Positions 27,435-36,568 of a DNA stretch of 64,000 bases are shown here, in pieces. The stretch is from Deltaproteobacteria bacterium (lineage in GTDB: Bacteria > Myxococcota_A > UBA9042 > DTJE01). Below the pieces are notes generated by a model. That model worked only from the letters and a program-made list of their open reading frames with translations. It made no database searches and had not been told where the DNA came from. Numbering within the stretch: position 1 is the first letter of the stretch; every line of letters begins with the position of its first letter. The position numbers and the translations under genes are program-made. Location of the stretch: positions 1 through 64,000 of the forward strand of contig JAKPTZ010000045.1 in assembly GCA_029555025.1 (NCBI GenBank), given 5' to 3'.

Positions 27435-29027
27435 ATGAAACGGCTCACCCTTGTTGTCCTGCTTTGTTTCGCCGGCCTTGTCCCGGCGCTTGTCGGATGT
27501 GGCGGCTCGAACGCGGAGGAAGATATCGTTCAGGGCAACGACATCCAGTTCGTCGATTATGGCAGCGAAGACGACATCGCGACCGGTGACGCCGTCGCTG
27601 ACATCGCGCCGGACACGAACGGCGATGCCGACACGGCCGAAGTGGTGCCGGATACCGTCCTTGACGCCGGTTCCGACGCTGGCCAGGATCTGGTGGTTCC
27701 GGACAACACGCCGGTGGATAACGGCACCGACAATGTCGAACCGGTTGACGAGGGCCAGGATCTTCCGCCCGTGGCAAACTTCTGCAATTCATTGAAAGAC
27801 TGTGAAAGTTTCGAAGTCTGCGACCTGGCCACCGGCGTATGCGAGGAACGAAGCTCGTATAACCTGATCGTCGGCAACGAGGATCTGTTCCAGTTCAAGC
27901 CGGCGGGTGGCCAGTACGGGGATTTTGTCATCCTGGACGGCAGCCGATTCCTGACCAACCCGACGACCACCGCAGTCCGCGCCGATATCGACAAGGCCCT
28001 GATTGCCGGTTCGTCGGTTGCGCACTCGACCATCAGCGCCCATCGCATACTTGGCGTCGTGCCGAACAAGGGCGGTGAGGTCGGCGTCGTGTTCCAGCAG
28101 GCCACCCCGGTTTATCAGAAGTACCCTGATCCGTTCACCTACACCACGACAAACGTGATGGCCTGCGACGGCAGCACGCCCGCCGCGACCGGAACCGCCG
28201 GCGGACTGGGCGATGTCGGCCCGCATGCCGCCGGATACGTCGATTTCGTCAGCGATGACGTCAGGGTCTATTACCCGGCCGAATGCGGTTCAGTCCGTCG
28301 TCCAGGGATCCCGGGCACCTATCCCGTCCTGATAATCGTCCCGGAAGCCCAGGACACGAATTTCCCGTTCATCAATTTCGACTACCTGGGCCAGATGCTG
28401 GCGACATGGGGAATCGTCACGGTAAGCCTTGACGCAAAGCTGGTCGAGGAGGATCCGCAGGGACACCCGAAGAAGGTGTTCGCCACCGCACCGAAGTACC
28501 TGAACGCCGACCTGGGCCTGCTTCATTCCGCAATGACCGGCGTCCAGACCGGCGGCACTTTCGCCTGGATGGTGTTCGGCAGCGGCTCCGACACGCTGAA
28601 CCTGCTCAAGGACGTTGACAAGGAATCGACCATTTACAACAAGGCCGTTGCCACCATCGCGATGGCGCCGTCCATCAAGCTCAACAAGAACGGGGCCCAG
28701 TACTTCATGGCGCTGCTGGGACCGAAGGACACCATCGCAAACAGCAGCTATGCCAACGATTCGTATTCGGCATTCGACTCGCCCAAGTGGAAGGTTCAGG
28801 TCGTCGGCGGCAATCACAGCCTCTTTACCGATCACCAGATGTATTACGGCGGCGGAATGATGCCGATAATGGACGGCGAGCCCGAAATCATGCGCAAGGA
28901 ACAGCTCTACCTGTCGGTGAGCATGATTCTTCCGTTCCTGCAGCTTGCGTTCGGCCTTGACCAGCCGTTCGAGGATCAGGTCAAGACAGGCTTTTCCGAC
29001 GGCAAACTGGTCGTTTCGAAGGGCTAG
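27435..29027 (+). CDS. Lipoprotein with Asp-rich linker and alpha/beta-hydrolase-like domain
   Basis: Encodes 530 residues. The ATG at 27435 (GGAG seven bases upstream) starts a lipoprotein signal with lipobox LVGC. About 90 residues of Asp/Thr/Val-rich linker follow, then a short Cys segment (FCNSLKDCESFEVCDLATGVCEE). From about residue 170 the sequence looks like a dienelactone-hydrolase/BAAT-type alpha/beta hydrolase (YPVLIIVPEAQDTNFPF, GIVTVSLDAKLV, WMVFGSGSDTLNLL, VQVVGGNHSLFTDHQ). The nucleophile-elbow position reads GSGSD rather than GxSxG, so catalysis is uncertain. Exported and lipid-anchored. Confidence 0.75.
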   Translation: MKRLTLVVLLCFAGLVPALVGCGGSNAEEDIVQGNDIQFVDYGSEDDIATGDAVADIAPDTNGDADTAEVVPDTVLDAGSDAGQDLVVPDNTPVDNGTDNVEPVDEGQDLPPVANFCNSLKDCESFEVCDLATGVCEERSSYNLIVGNEDLFQFKPAGGQYGDFVILDGSRFLTNPTTTAVRADIDKALIAGSSVAHSTISAHRILGVVPNKGGEVGVVFQQATPVYQKYPDPFTYTTTNVMACDGSTPAATGTAGGLGDVGPHAAGYVDFVSDDVRVYYPAECGSVRRPGIPGTYPVLIIVPEAQDTNFPFINFDYLGQMLATWGIVTVSLDAKLVEEDPQGHPKKVFATAPKYLNADLGLLHSAMTGVQTGGTFAWMVFGSGSDTLNLLKDVDKESTIYNKAVATIAMAPSIKLNKNGAQYFMALLGPKDTIANSSYANDSYSAFDSPKWKVQVVGGNHSLFTDHQMYYGGGMMPIMDGEPEIMRKEQLYLSVSMILPFLQLAFGLDQPFEDQVKTGFSDGKLVVSKG

Positions 29028-29069
29028 CCGACCGCGGCTCATCTTCAAATCAAACCGAGGTTCAGGGAA

Positions 29070-30752
29070 ATGGCGGACGATCCGCAGAAAGTAATCTATT
29101 CGATGATGGGCGTCGGCAAGGTTCACGGCCAGAAAACCGTGCTGAAGGACATCTGGCTGTCGTACTTCTATGGGGCCAAGATCGGCGTAATCGGCGCCAA
29201 CGGATCGGGCAAGTCGTCCCTGCTGAAGATAATGGCCGGCGTCGATACCGAATTTCTGGGCCAGACGGCGTGTGCTCCCGGGTTTTCCATAGGTTACCTT
29301 GAACAGGAGCCGAAGTTGGACCCGCAGAAGACGGTTATCGACGTCGTGAAGGAAGGCGCGGCGCCAATCGTCGAACTGCTTGCGGAATACGATCGAATCA
29401 ACGAGCGCTTCGGCGAGCCGATGTCCGACGACGAAATGGACGCCCTGATGAAGCGCCAGGGCGAAGTACAGGACAAGCTTGACGCCGTTGGCGCGTGGGA
29501 ACTGGACAGCCGCCTGGAACTCGCCATGGACGCGCTGCGCTGCCCGCCGGCGGATACCCCCGTCAACATCCTGTCCGGGGGCGAAATCCGCCGTGTCGCG
29601 CTTTGCCGCCTGCTGCTGCAGAATCCGGACATACTTCTGCTGGACGAGCCGACCAACCACCTGGACGCGGAATCGGTTCACTGGCTCGAACAGCACCTTC
29701 AGCGTTACCAGGGAACGGTAATCGCGGTCACCCACGACCGGTACTTCCTTGACAACGTCGCCGGATGGATTCTTGAACTTGACCGCGGCGAGGGTATCCC
29801 GTGGAAGGGCAATTACAGTTCCTGGCTTGAGCAGAAGCAGGAAAGGCTGGCGCGCGAGACTAAATCCGAAAGCGAACGCCAGAAGACGCTGGCGCGCGAG
29901 CTCGAATGGATTCACATGTCGCCACGCGGGCGGCAGGCCAAGGGGAAGGCCAGGGTCACAGCTTACGAGGAACTGCTTGCAAAGCAGCCCGAGCAGATGA
30001 TCCGGGAACTTGAAATATACATACCGGCCGGACCTCGGCTTGGCGACCGGGTTATCGAAGCTGGCGGCGTATCAAAGGCTTTCGACGACAGACTCCTTAT
30101 CGACAACCTGAGCTTCCTTATGCCGCCCGGGGCCATCGTCGGGATTGTCGGACCGAACGGAGCCGGAAAGACAACGCTGTTCAAGATGATCACCGGACAG
30201 GAGAAGCCGGATTCCGGGACGATCAACCTTGGCGCCACAGTCAGGATTGCGTGCGCCGACCAGATGAGAAGCGTCCTGGATCCAGACAAGACGGTCTGGG
30301 AAGTGGTGACGGGCGGGGCCGACCGCATCCTTCTTGGCGGTGTTGAAATCAACTCGCGGGCGTGGGTTGCAAGATTCAACATCACCGGCGCGGATCAGCA
30401 GAAGAAGGTCGGCGTGCTGTCGGGCGGCGAGCGCAACCGCGTGCAGCTTGCATGGATGCTGAAATCGGAAGCAAACGTCCTGCTGCTGGACGAACCGACC
30501 AACGACCTTGACGTCAACACGATGCGGGCACTGGAAGACGCTCTGCTGAACTTCGCCGGGTGCGCGATGGTGATTTCCCACGACCGGTGGTTCCTGGACA
30601 GGATTGCAACCCATATCCTGGCGTTCGAGGGCGACAGCAGCGTCGTCTGGTTTCCTGGCAACTACTCGGATTACGAAAGGGATCGCCGGGAAAGACTTGG
30701 CGAGGCCGCAGATCAGCCGCACAGGATCAGGTACAGATCACTGGTCAGGTGA
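29070..30752 (+). CDS. ettA: Energy-dependent translational throttle protein (ABC-F)
   Basis: Encodes 560 residues, the usual EttA length. Two ABC domains carry Walker A (IGANGSGKSSLL; VGPNGAGKTTLF), signature (LSGGEIRR; LSGGERNR) and Walker B with DEPTNHLD/DEPTNDLD. The linker ELEWIHMSPRGRQAKGKAR and the start VIYSMMGVGKVHGQKTVLKDI are typical of EttA rather than Uup. There are no membrane segments. It binds the ribosomal E site and gates translation according to ATP/ADP level. Convergent with the OmpA-domain gene, 11 bases apart. Confidence 0.94.
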   Translation: MADDPQKVIYSMMGVGKVHGQKTVLKDIWLSYFYGAKIGVIGANGSGKSSLLKIMAGVDTEFLGQTACAPGFSIGYLEQEPKLDPQKTVIDVVKEGAAPIVELLAEYDRINERFGEPMSDDEMDALMKRQGEVQDKLDAVGAWELDSRLELAMDALRCPPADTPVNILSGGEIRRVALCRLLLQNPDILLLDEPTNHLDAESVHWLEQHLQRYQGTVIAVTHDRYFLDNVAGWILELDRGEGIPWKGNYSSWLEQKQERLARETKSESERQKTLARELEWIHMSPRGRQAKGKARVTAYEELLAKQPEQMIRELEIYIPAGPRLGDRVIEAGGVSKAFDDRLLIDNLSFLMPPGAIVGIVGPNGAGKTTLFKMITGQEKPDSGTINLGATVRIACADQMRSVLDPDKTVWEVVTGGADRILLGGVEINSRAWVARFNITGADQQKKVGVLSGGERNRVQLAWMLKSEANVLLLDEPTNDLDVNTMRALEDALLNFAGCAMVISHDRWFLDRIATHILAFEGDSSVVWFPGNYSDYERDRRERLGEAADQPHRIRYRSLVR

Positions 30753-30763
30753 CCTGGCCGCCC

Positions 30764-31792
30764 TCAATGACAAGACCAGTCGGCTTCACCCTGGAAATCC
30801 TTGCCGTGCGGGGCCTGGCCCGATATCACGAATATGGTGCGACGGTTCTTTTCCTCCGGGGTGTTGTCCGGCGTCTCGACCGCAAGGACGGTTTCGCCGA
30901 AACCGTGCGAACACACGGGAAGCCTGACCCCATGCGCCTTCAGCCAGGACGCGATCGCGGCGGCGCGCTTCCTGGAAAGCTCGAAATTCGATTCGTGGGA
31001 GCCGACGGTATCGGTGTAGCCGGCCACGAACAGCTTGAAGCGGATCTGCTTTCCCAGGGTTGAAAGGGCCTTCTCGGTGCCTTCGACGACAGCGTGCAGC
31101 TTGCGTTCCTCGCTGGCCCTGATTTCAGCCTTGCCAAACTCGAAATTGACTTCGTCGTGCGGAACCGGAACCGAATAGGGAGTAAACGAAACGTTCCTGG
31201 AAAATCCCTTGTCGTCCATGGCAACCAGCTTGACCAGTCCGATTTCGCCGGACGGAGGCTGGAATTCGAACGGCTTCTGGACGCCCTCGAACATAAGGGG
31301 ACGCTCGATTGCCAGCAGTTCGGAATCGTCCGGAGCAAAAAGCAGCAACTGAACCTTCCTGACCTGGCCCGAAGTGGAAAAGCCGATCTTCCCGGCATCG
31401 AGATCGATTTCCGACTCGTTCACGGAGATGTCGAAGGGATTTGCCACGATGGCCGTGAATTCGACCGAAATCGACTCCGACATGCCTTCCGCGATGAAAT
31501 CGGCCCGGTAGGTGACGCGCCCCGGAATCTGACGCCAGTTCACTTTCCAGGTTTCGCCGCCGTTCAGTTCCGGCCTGGAGAACTCCATCTTCCTTCCATC
31601 ATCAACCGCGACCGTCAGCCTGATGTTGCGGATTTGGCGTATTCCATGGAATACCAGCCCGGGCTGATCGTCCCCGCCAAGGGCCCGGTCGATCACTTCG
31701 ACCTCGAAGTCATCCTGAACCGCGGCCACAGCCGGAGACGCAACAATCATGAAGGAAATCAGGAAGAACAAACTTGCGGAAGGACGGTTCAT
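30764..31792 (-). CDS. Periplasmic OmpA-domain protein
   Basis: Encodes 342 residues. The ATG at 31792 has GAGG eight bases upstream and starts a Sec signal (cleavage likely after ASPAVA). The middle (about 30-215) is beta-rich and Ig-like by appearance. The C-terminus is an OmpA/MotB peptidoglycan-binding domain (VAGYTDTVGSHESNFELSRKRAAAIASWLKAHG, NRRTIFV). It lies 37 bases downstream of the kinase-PilZ gene on the same strand, so it may be an output or partner of that signalling protein. Confidence 0.85.
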   Translation of the reverse strand: MNRPSASLFFLISFMIVASPAVAAVQDDFEVEVIDRALGGDDQPGLVFHGIRQIRNIRLTVAVDDGRKMEFSRPELNGGETWKVNWRQIPGRVTYRADFIAEGMSESISVEFTAIVANPFDISVNESEIDLDAGKIGFSTSGQVRKVQLLLFAPDDSELLAIERPLMFEGVQKPFEFQPPSGEIGLVKLVAMDDKGFSRNVSFTPYSVPVPHDEVNFEFGKAEIRASEERKLHAVVEGTEKALSTLGKQIRFKLFVAGYTDTVGSHESNFELSRKRAAAIASWLKAHGVRLPVCSHGFGETVLAVETPDNTPEEKNRRTIFVISGQAPHGKDFQGEADWSCH

Positions 31793-31829
31793 TTGCGCAC
31801 CTCGCATCGGGAGACCGGGAGGGCGCGCG

Positions 31830-33485
31830 TCAGACCAGGCGCCCCTCCTCGAAGCTGTATTCCCAGCGGGAAAGATCGGTCGAGGCCGGAAGAGACGACC
31901 TGAACTCGATACCCATCATGCCGTCAAGAAACTTCGACATGCACGACAAGCTTCCCCTGGCCCTCATCTTCAGCCACCTTACAGCAAATCCGCGCACTTC
32001 ACCAGCAGCGCCCGTCCCGGAAGAAATTCTCACGACTTCGGCCACCACCGAAATACCCCATACCTGAGAACCGGGACAGACGAATGACACGGTCAGGCGG
32101 TGGCCGACCACGGGAAGCCAGGTAGAATGAAGAAATGCCCCGGATGCGCTGGAGTTTGCAACCGTTGCCTGGCTGACCTGGCCGTTGTAATGACAACGCG
32201 CGGTTGCCAGCCGCTGCAGCCTGGCCCTGCCCCGTCTGTCAAAGGCCGCAAGTGGCTCGCTGGCGGCCTTCAACGCTTCCACCTGATCCGGGGGCCTGGT
32301 CGCCGGCTTTTCCGGAGATGTCGTCCTGACCTTTACCGACGCTTCCGGTGCGTGCCCCGGCCAAATCGCCGCGACCGAAGCGGCCGGAATGGAGTCGGGA
32401 GCATTGGAGACGGTCTGCCCGTCGTATTTCCACGCCGCCGTCACCGAGTCGGCCGTCGATACTACAACGGGAGTCGCCGTTGAACCTGACGCGGCCTGCG
32501 CCGGCTGCCTGCCGGAACCGGCTGCGTCCGCCCGCCGCCTTTCAACAAACGCCGCGCCGCGGAATGCCTCGCGCATTTTCTTCCTGAAATCTTCGGCGCT
32601 TGACGGTCGCCTGTTCCTGTCCGGTTCAAGCGCCATGGCTACGAATGCGATTGCCTCGGGCGAGCATTTCACGGACGGGTTGGCCTGCAGCAGGGACGGC
32701 GCCCGCTGCCTGACCTTGCGAATCCCGACCTCGATCGCGGTCTCCCCGGTTATCGGCAGACGACCGGTAATCATCTCGTAAAGAACGACCGCAACAGCGT
32801 ACAGATCCGTTCTCACGTCCAGTTCACGTCCCATGACCTGTTCCGGGCTCATGTATGCGGGAGTCCCGAAGACGCTGCCCGCCCACGTACGTGATTCCAT
32901 CGGACCGCCGACGACCTTCGCGATTCCAAAGTCCAGAACCTTCACGAAGACGCTGCCACCTGAATCTTCACGGACAAACACGTTCTCCGGCTTCAAGTCC
33001 CTGTGCAGGACGCCCGACCGATGCGCTTCGGAAAGCGAATCAAGAATCTGGTCGGTGATTTCCAGGGCCATCGGAATCGGCAGGGAACCACGGCGCTCCA
33101 GTATTTCTGAAAGCGGACGCCCCTGAAGCAGTTCCATCACCAGAAACAACCCGCCCCGTTCGTCCTCGCCGAAATCATATACGCTGATGGTGTGAGGACT
33201 CTTCAACCTGCTTACGGCGGCGGCCTCCACGCGGAAACGTTCGCGCGCATCCTGGTCGTTGACCTTGTCCGGGTTCAGCACCTTGATGGCGACGTCCCGA
33301 TGCATCGACTTCTGCCTGGCCAGATAGACAGAGCCCATGCCGCCCGTGCCAATCTTGCGGATGACCTCGAAGCGCCCGTCAATCAGCGTGCCTTCAAGGC
33401 CCTCGTATCCATCGCGGCGAACCTGTTCACGTGTCCCCGTAAGGACACTCCAGACCTTCGAAAGCGCCGGGATGTCGAAGCCCAT
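31830..33485 (-). CDS. Serine/threonine protein kinase with C-terminal PilZ-like domain
   Basis: Encodes about 551 residues. The eukaryotic-type kinase domain (about 38-310) has the Gly loop IGTGGMGSVYLA, the VAIKVL lysine, HRDLKPEN, DFGIAK and the APE-equivalent TPAYMSPEQVMG. A Pro/Ala/Thr-rich linker follows. The last 110 residues look like a PilZ domain: RRGRARL at the position of the RxxxR c-di-GMP motif, NSSASGAFL at the D/NxSxxG motif, and GFAVRWL. This suggests kinase control by, or acting with, cyclic di-GMP; binding is not proven, since the first motif is RRGRAR. The start is uncertain (ATG 33485, TTG 33545). Upstream partner of the OmpA-domain gene. Confidence 0.85.
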   Translation of the reverse strand: MGFDIPALSKVWSVLTGTREQVRRDGYEGLEGTLIDGRFEVIRKIGTGGMGSVYLARQKSMHRDVAIKVLNPDKVNDQDARERFRVEAAAVSRLKSPHTISVYDFGEDERGGLFLVMELLQGRPLSEILERRGSLPIPMALEITDQILDSLSEAHRSGVLHRDLKPENVFVREDSGGSVFVKVLDFGIAKVVGGPMESRTWAGSVFGTPAYMSPEQVMGRELDVRTDLYAVAVVLYEMITGRLPITGETAIEVGIRKVRQRAPSLLQANPSVKCSPEAIAFVAMALEPDRNRRPSSAEDFRKKMREAFRGAAFVERRRADAAGSGRQPAQAASGSTATPVVVSTADSVTAAWKYDGQTVSNAPDSIPAASVAAIWPGHAPEASVKVRTTSPEKPATRPPDQVEALKAASEPLAAFDRRGRARLQRLATARCHYNGQVSQATVANSSASGAFLHSTWLPVVGHRLTVSFVCPGSQVWGISVVAEVVRISSGTGAAGEVRGFAVRWLKMRARGSLSCMSKFLDGMMGIEFRSSLPASTDLSRWEYSFEEGRLV

Positions 33486-33591
33486 GTTCCACCGGGAATC
33501 AAAGCCGCGGACGAAACACTCCGTCCCCAAATAGGATGGAATCAATCTTGGAATCGGTCAAGCGTGCCGGGCGTTGATTTGTTAACTTTGT

Positions 33592-35637
33592 TTACGCTTC
33601 AAACCGCATGCGTAAGGCGACGAAGGCGACCAGAAGGAATGACAGGATGACCAGCGGGCCGGCCAGCGGTGAATCGCCGGCCGAACAACCACCGGAAGCC
33701 TTGCCAGAGCCGGTATCCTGTTCGATCGACGCGTCCGCGGGCTGATGACCTTCATCGTTGACGACACTATCGACTCCAACGCCGGTATCGACACCCGGAA
33801 CCTCCGCCTGCGGGCCTTGGTCTTCCGGCTCGATCACGTCGGACGCGACCTCTTCGGAAGCCTCCGGCGACGGATCCGCGACCTGTTCGTAACCAGGTAC
33901 GGGAATGTGGGTACGAACATAAGGCGACTTCGACGAAACCCCGGCCGGATTCAGGTCCAGAAAGCGGCCCATCCAGTAGGCTGCCAGAAGGTCGCCGCCC
34001 GGGTTCATCCTGGGGCCGCCGCCGCCGTTGGCTTCGAAAGGATCGGACCTGGCGTCGAAATTGGACGGCGGGCGGATCGACGGATCAAGCGCCTCGGTCG
34101 CGACGGGGCTGTCGGTCCGGTTGGTTCCCCCTTCCAGGATCAGAGTGGTCGTACCGTCAACCGCAAGGCACTGTTTCGCCTCAATCTCCGCCTCGTCACA
34201 ATTGATGACTGCATCGTTCATGTACGGACCGAGCTTGTACGCGGTCAGCAGGGCCGCGGTCTGATCCGCCATGGCGCGATCCACGCCGGCGTCGGTCAAT
34301 CCCATCCACACCATATTGTAGAAGGGCTGCTTTGAAAGCTTCGCCGTGCGCGTGCGCCCTGGCTTGTCCCACCATCTTTCGGTCATGAACTTCTGCAGGA
34401 AGCCGTTCACGACGGGGTCGGACTCGGTGTACAGCGCCAGCCATATCGCGGTCGCGATCATGTTGACGTTCGAGAAGTTCGTCTTCAGTTCGACCAGGAT
34501 GTAATCAAGGATCTCCTCGTTTTCCAGGGGCGGGGTCGTCATCTCCAGGTAGTTCCGGTTGCCCATCAGTTCCTGATAGATGTACGTCTCTATCTCGGTC
34601 GAACCGGTTACGTGGTAAAGCCCCTTCATCACGCCCAGGGCCATGATCAGGTTAAACAGGTTGTATCCGGGGCTTCCGGCCTCGACGTAAATCTTTTCCA
34701 TGGAGTACGGATTGAAGTCATGGAACATCGTCGGACGTCCGTCGGCGTCCATGATGATAAGGTCGTACATCCCGAATCCTATCGGGCCTTCCATCGTGGA
34801 AATATCCCGCGTCTCCATCAGCATCGCGGCCGTCGCAAGTGCATCCTGCTGCATGCGGGTCACCAGCGCCTGGTCGATGTCCGGGTCGCCGACGGCCGCG
34901 TCGTAAAGCAGCACCATGGCGAAAATCTGGCCGATCATCTGATCCTTCGAGCAGGAGTCTTCCCAGATCCATGTGTCCGGCGGCAGGGTTCCCTTCGAAT
35001 TGTCGGCACGCCAGGTTCCGTTGTTCTTCGGGGCCGGCAGCGGATTGCCGTCGCCGTCGGCAAGATCGACGATGTTGCGATTCAGGCGAGGAATCGGCGG
35101 CGCCTCCGGATCCTCGTCAACCAGCCTCTGGACGCCACGGGCCACGACACCGGGGGTTCCGGTAATCTGCCAGAAAACGTGCTGCGTCTCGATGGCCCGA
35201 ACCAGGTCGCGACGTGCCTCGGCAAGCTCGTCGGCCGGGGCATTTTCGCGCTTGAGCGTCATGTACTTGAAGGCGGTCGCCGCGACAGCCACCCCGCCGA
35301 ACATGCCCAGGTCGCCGTACTCCTCGTAATTCGAAAACATCTCGTACGGATGCTTGCCGGTCACCGCCTTGACGTCTTCCGATTCAGACTGATCCAGGAA
35401 CTGGTTGATCAGCGCCAGGTTGTCCGGGGACGTCAGGTTGGCTTCAAGCGACCATCCCTGCGGCAGGGCCAGGAAACGATAGTAGGCCCTGTCGTGACGA
35501 GCCATCTCCTGGTGCAGGTCGGGATAGCTTTCCTTCGGGAAGATCGGCTCGGGCACGATCGGGTCGGCCGAGGCCTGAAGGGATACCAGGCAGCAAAGTG
35601 CCGCCGCCGCGAAATGGATTCGAATACTGAGCATCAT
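33592..35637 (-). CDS. Secreted protein with MYXO-CTERM-like sorting tail
   Basis: Encodes 681 residues. A Sec signal (cleavage near LQASA) is followed by an all-helical-looking domain of about 500 residues, with no recognised family. An acidic Glu/Asp/Pro/Val-rich linker (about 585-640) precedes a C-terminal tail: Gly-Gly-Cys-Ser (GGCSAGDSPLAGP), one hydrophobic helix, then RMRFEA. Invariant Cys, membrane helix and basic end are the plan of MYXO-CTERM sorting signals, which are processed for surface display in myxobacteria. Two adjacent ATGs (35637, 35634) are possible starts. No catalytic motif seen. Confidence 0.75.
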   Translation of the reverse strand: MMLSIRIHFAAAALCCLVSLQASADPIVPEPIFPKESYPDLHQEMARHDRAYYRFLALPQGWSLEANLTSPDNLALINQFLDQSESEDVKAVTGKHPYEMFSNYEEYGDLGMFGGVAVAATAFKYMTLKRENAPADELAEARRDLVRAIETQHVFWQITGTPGVVARGVQRLVDEDPEAPPIPRLNRNIVDLADGDGNPLPAPKNNGTWRADNSKGTLPPDTWIWEDSCSKDQMIGQIFAMVLLYDAAVGDPDIDQALVTRMQQDALATAAMLMETRDISTMEGPIGFGMYDLIIMDADGRPTMFHDFNPYSMEKIYVEAGSPGYNLFNLIMALGVMKGLYHVTGSTEIETYIYQELMGNRNYLEMTTPPLENEEILDYILVELKTNFSNVNMIATAIWLALYTESDPVVNGFLQKFMTERWWDKPGRTRTAKLSKQPFYNMVWMGLTDAGVDRAMADQTAALLTAYKLGPYMNDAVINCDEAEIEAKQCLAVDGTTTLILEGGTNRTDSPVATEALDPSIRPPSNFDARSDPFEANGGGGPRMNPGGDLLAAYWMGRFLDLNPAGVSSKSPYVRTHIPVPGYEQVADPSPEASEEVASDVIEPEDQGPQAEVPGVDTGVGVDSVVNDEGHQPADASIEQDTGSGKASGGCSAGDSPLAGPLVILSFLLVAFVALRMRFEA

Positions 35638-35787
35638 TCACCCCGTGGGGACAAAGAAACAAACGAGACCGGGTATCCCGCCGCCGGCATCAGGCGGCCG
35701 GGAGAGACCCGGGGCATGTTACGGAAAGGCCCGCCCGGAATACAGCACGAACGTTGAGGAACCGGCACCACTGGCTTCCCGGTGGCA

Positions 35788-36414
35788 TCAGGCCTGATCG
35801 CCGGACTTCTTCCTGCCGCGTGTGACCTCGGGTTCGGTGGCATCCAACGGCTCCAGAACCACCGGCTTCGGCTGGTTCTTCGCGGCAATCGCCCGTCCGG
35901 CTGCCGACATGACCGACTCGGCCGACGCCGGCGCCTTCTTGCGCGACTTGGCGTTCGGGCCAAGCATGCCTATGGCTGACTGGGCAACCTTCCGGAAGCA
36001 CGACGAACAGTAATGCTCCCAGTTTTCGTGGGTGTTCAGCAGCACCAGCACGTCCCCAAGGAATTCCTTGGAGACCGGGACCTTGCCCAGTTTCTCGATG
36101 GCCGCGGCGAATTCCGCCGTGGGCATCCTTTCCCCTTCGTTGGCCCCTTCGGTGTAATAGACGGTCACCGGTTCCCCGATGTCCTTCTTGCCGCAGCGGT
36201 CACAGTCGAAGACGATTCTCTTCATGCCGTCCTCCTCGATGCCGAATTTTCGCAGGTATTCCTGCGGAGTGATACCGTTTTTCTGGAAGAAATCCCAGAA
36301 TTCCCGGCAGAACTGAGGTTCGGTACAGTTGCGGCAGCAGGCCGCGACCAGACGGAAGAACTTCCCCCCGCAAAGTATCTTGTCCATCGGAATTTTTACG
36401 GGTTCGCCGTCCAT
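35788..36414 (-). CDS. Cys-rich, probably zinc-binding cytoplasmic protein
   Basis: Encodes 208 residues with no signal peptide. Cysteines cluster in three places: AACCRNCTEPQFC near residue 25, FDCDRCGKKD near 70, and YCSSCFRK near 136. These could bind one or two zinc ions. A disordered basic/Pro-rich tail ends RGRKKSGDQA. The family is not recognised. AGGA lies about eight bases before the ATG at 36414. Divergent from the class-V aminotransferase gene. Function unknown. Confidence 0.65.
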   Translation of the reverse strand: MDGEPVKIPMDKILCGGKFFRLVAACCRNCTEPQFCREFWDFFQKNGITPQEYLRKFGIEEDGMKRIVFDCDRCGKKDIGEPVTVYYTEGANEGERMPTAEFAAAIEKLGKVPVSKEFLGDVLVLLNTHENWEHYCSSCFRKVAQSAIGMLGPNAKSRKKAPASAESVMSAAGRAIAAKNQPKPVVLEPLDATEPEVTRGRKKSGDQA

Positions 36415-36530
36415 GCGCCGAATCCTAGCAGAAGGCCCTTATTTTGGAATTCAGGAATCGTCGTTTAGACAGAAATACGCGACGATTCCCGTCATCATTC
36501 GCCACGGCCCTGCAAAAGCCGGCGTATCGG

Positions 36531-36536
36531 TATAAG
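36531..36536 (+). promoter_or_regulatory. Candidate -10 element for the class-V aminotransferase gene
   Basis: TATAAG followed by ATCCCG lies 32 bases before the ATG at 36569. No clear -35 found. Similar in sequence and position to other -10-like boxes in this window. Confidence 0.35.
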
Positions 36537-36568
36537 ATCCCGCTCCGTGAACGACCGGGGTGATGACC

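Noticed and set aside
28290-29915. 541-codon minus-strand frame across the lipoprotein and ettA genes
   Set aside because: It spans two well-supported plus-strand genes and has no recognisable domain.
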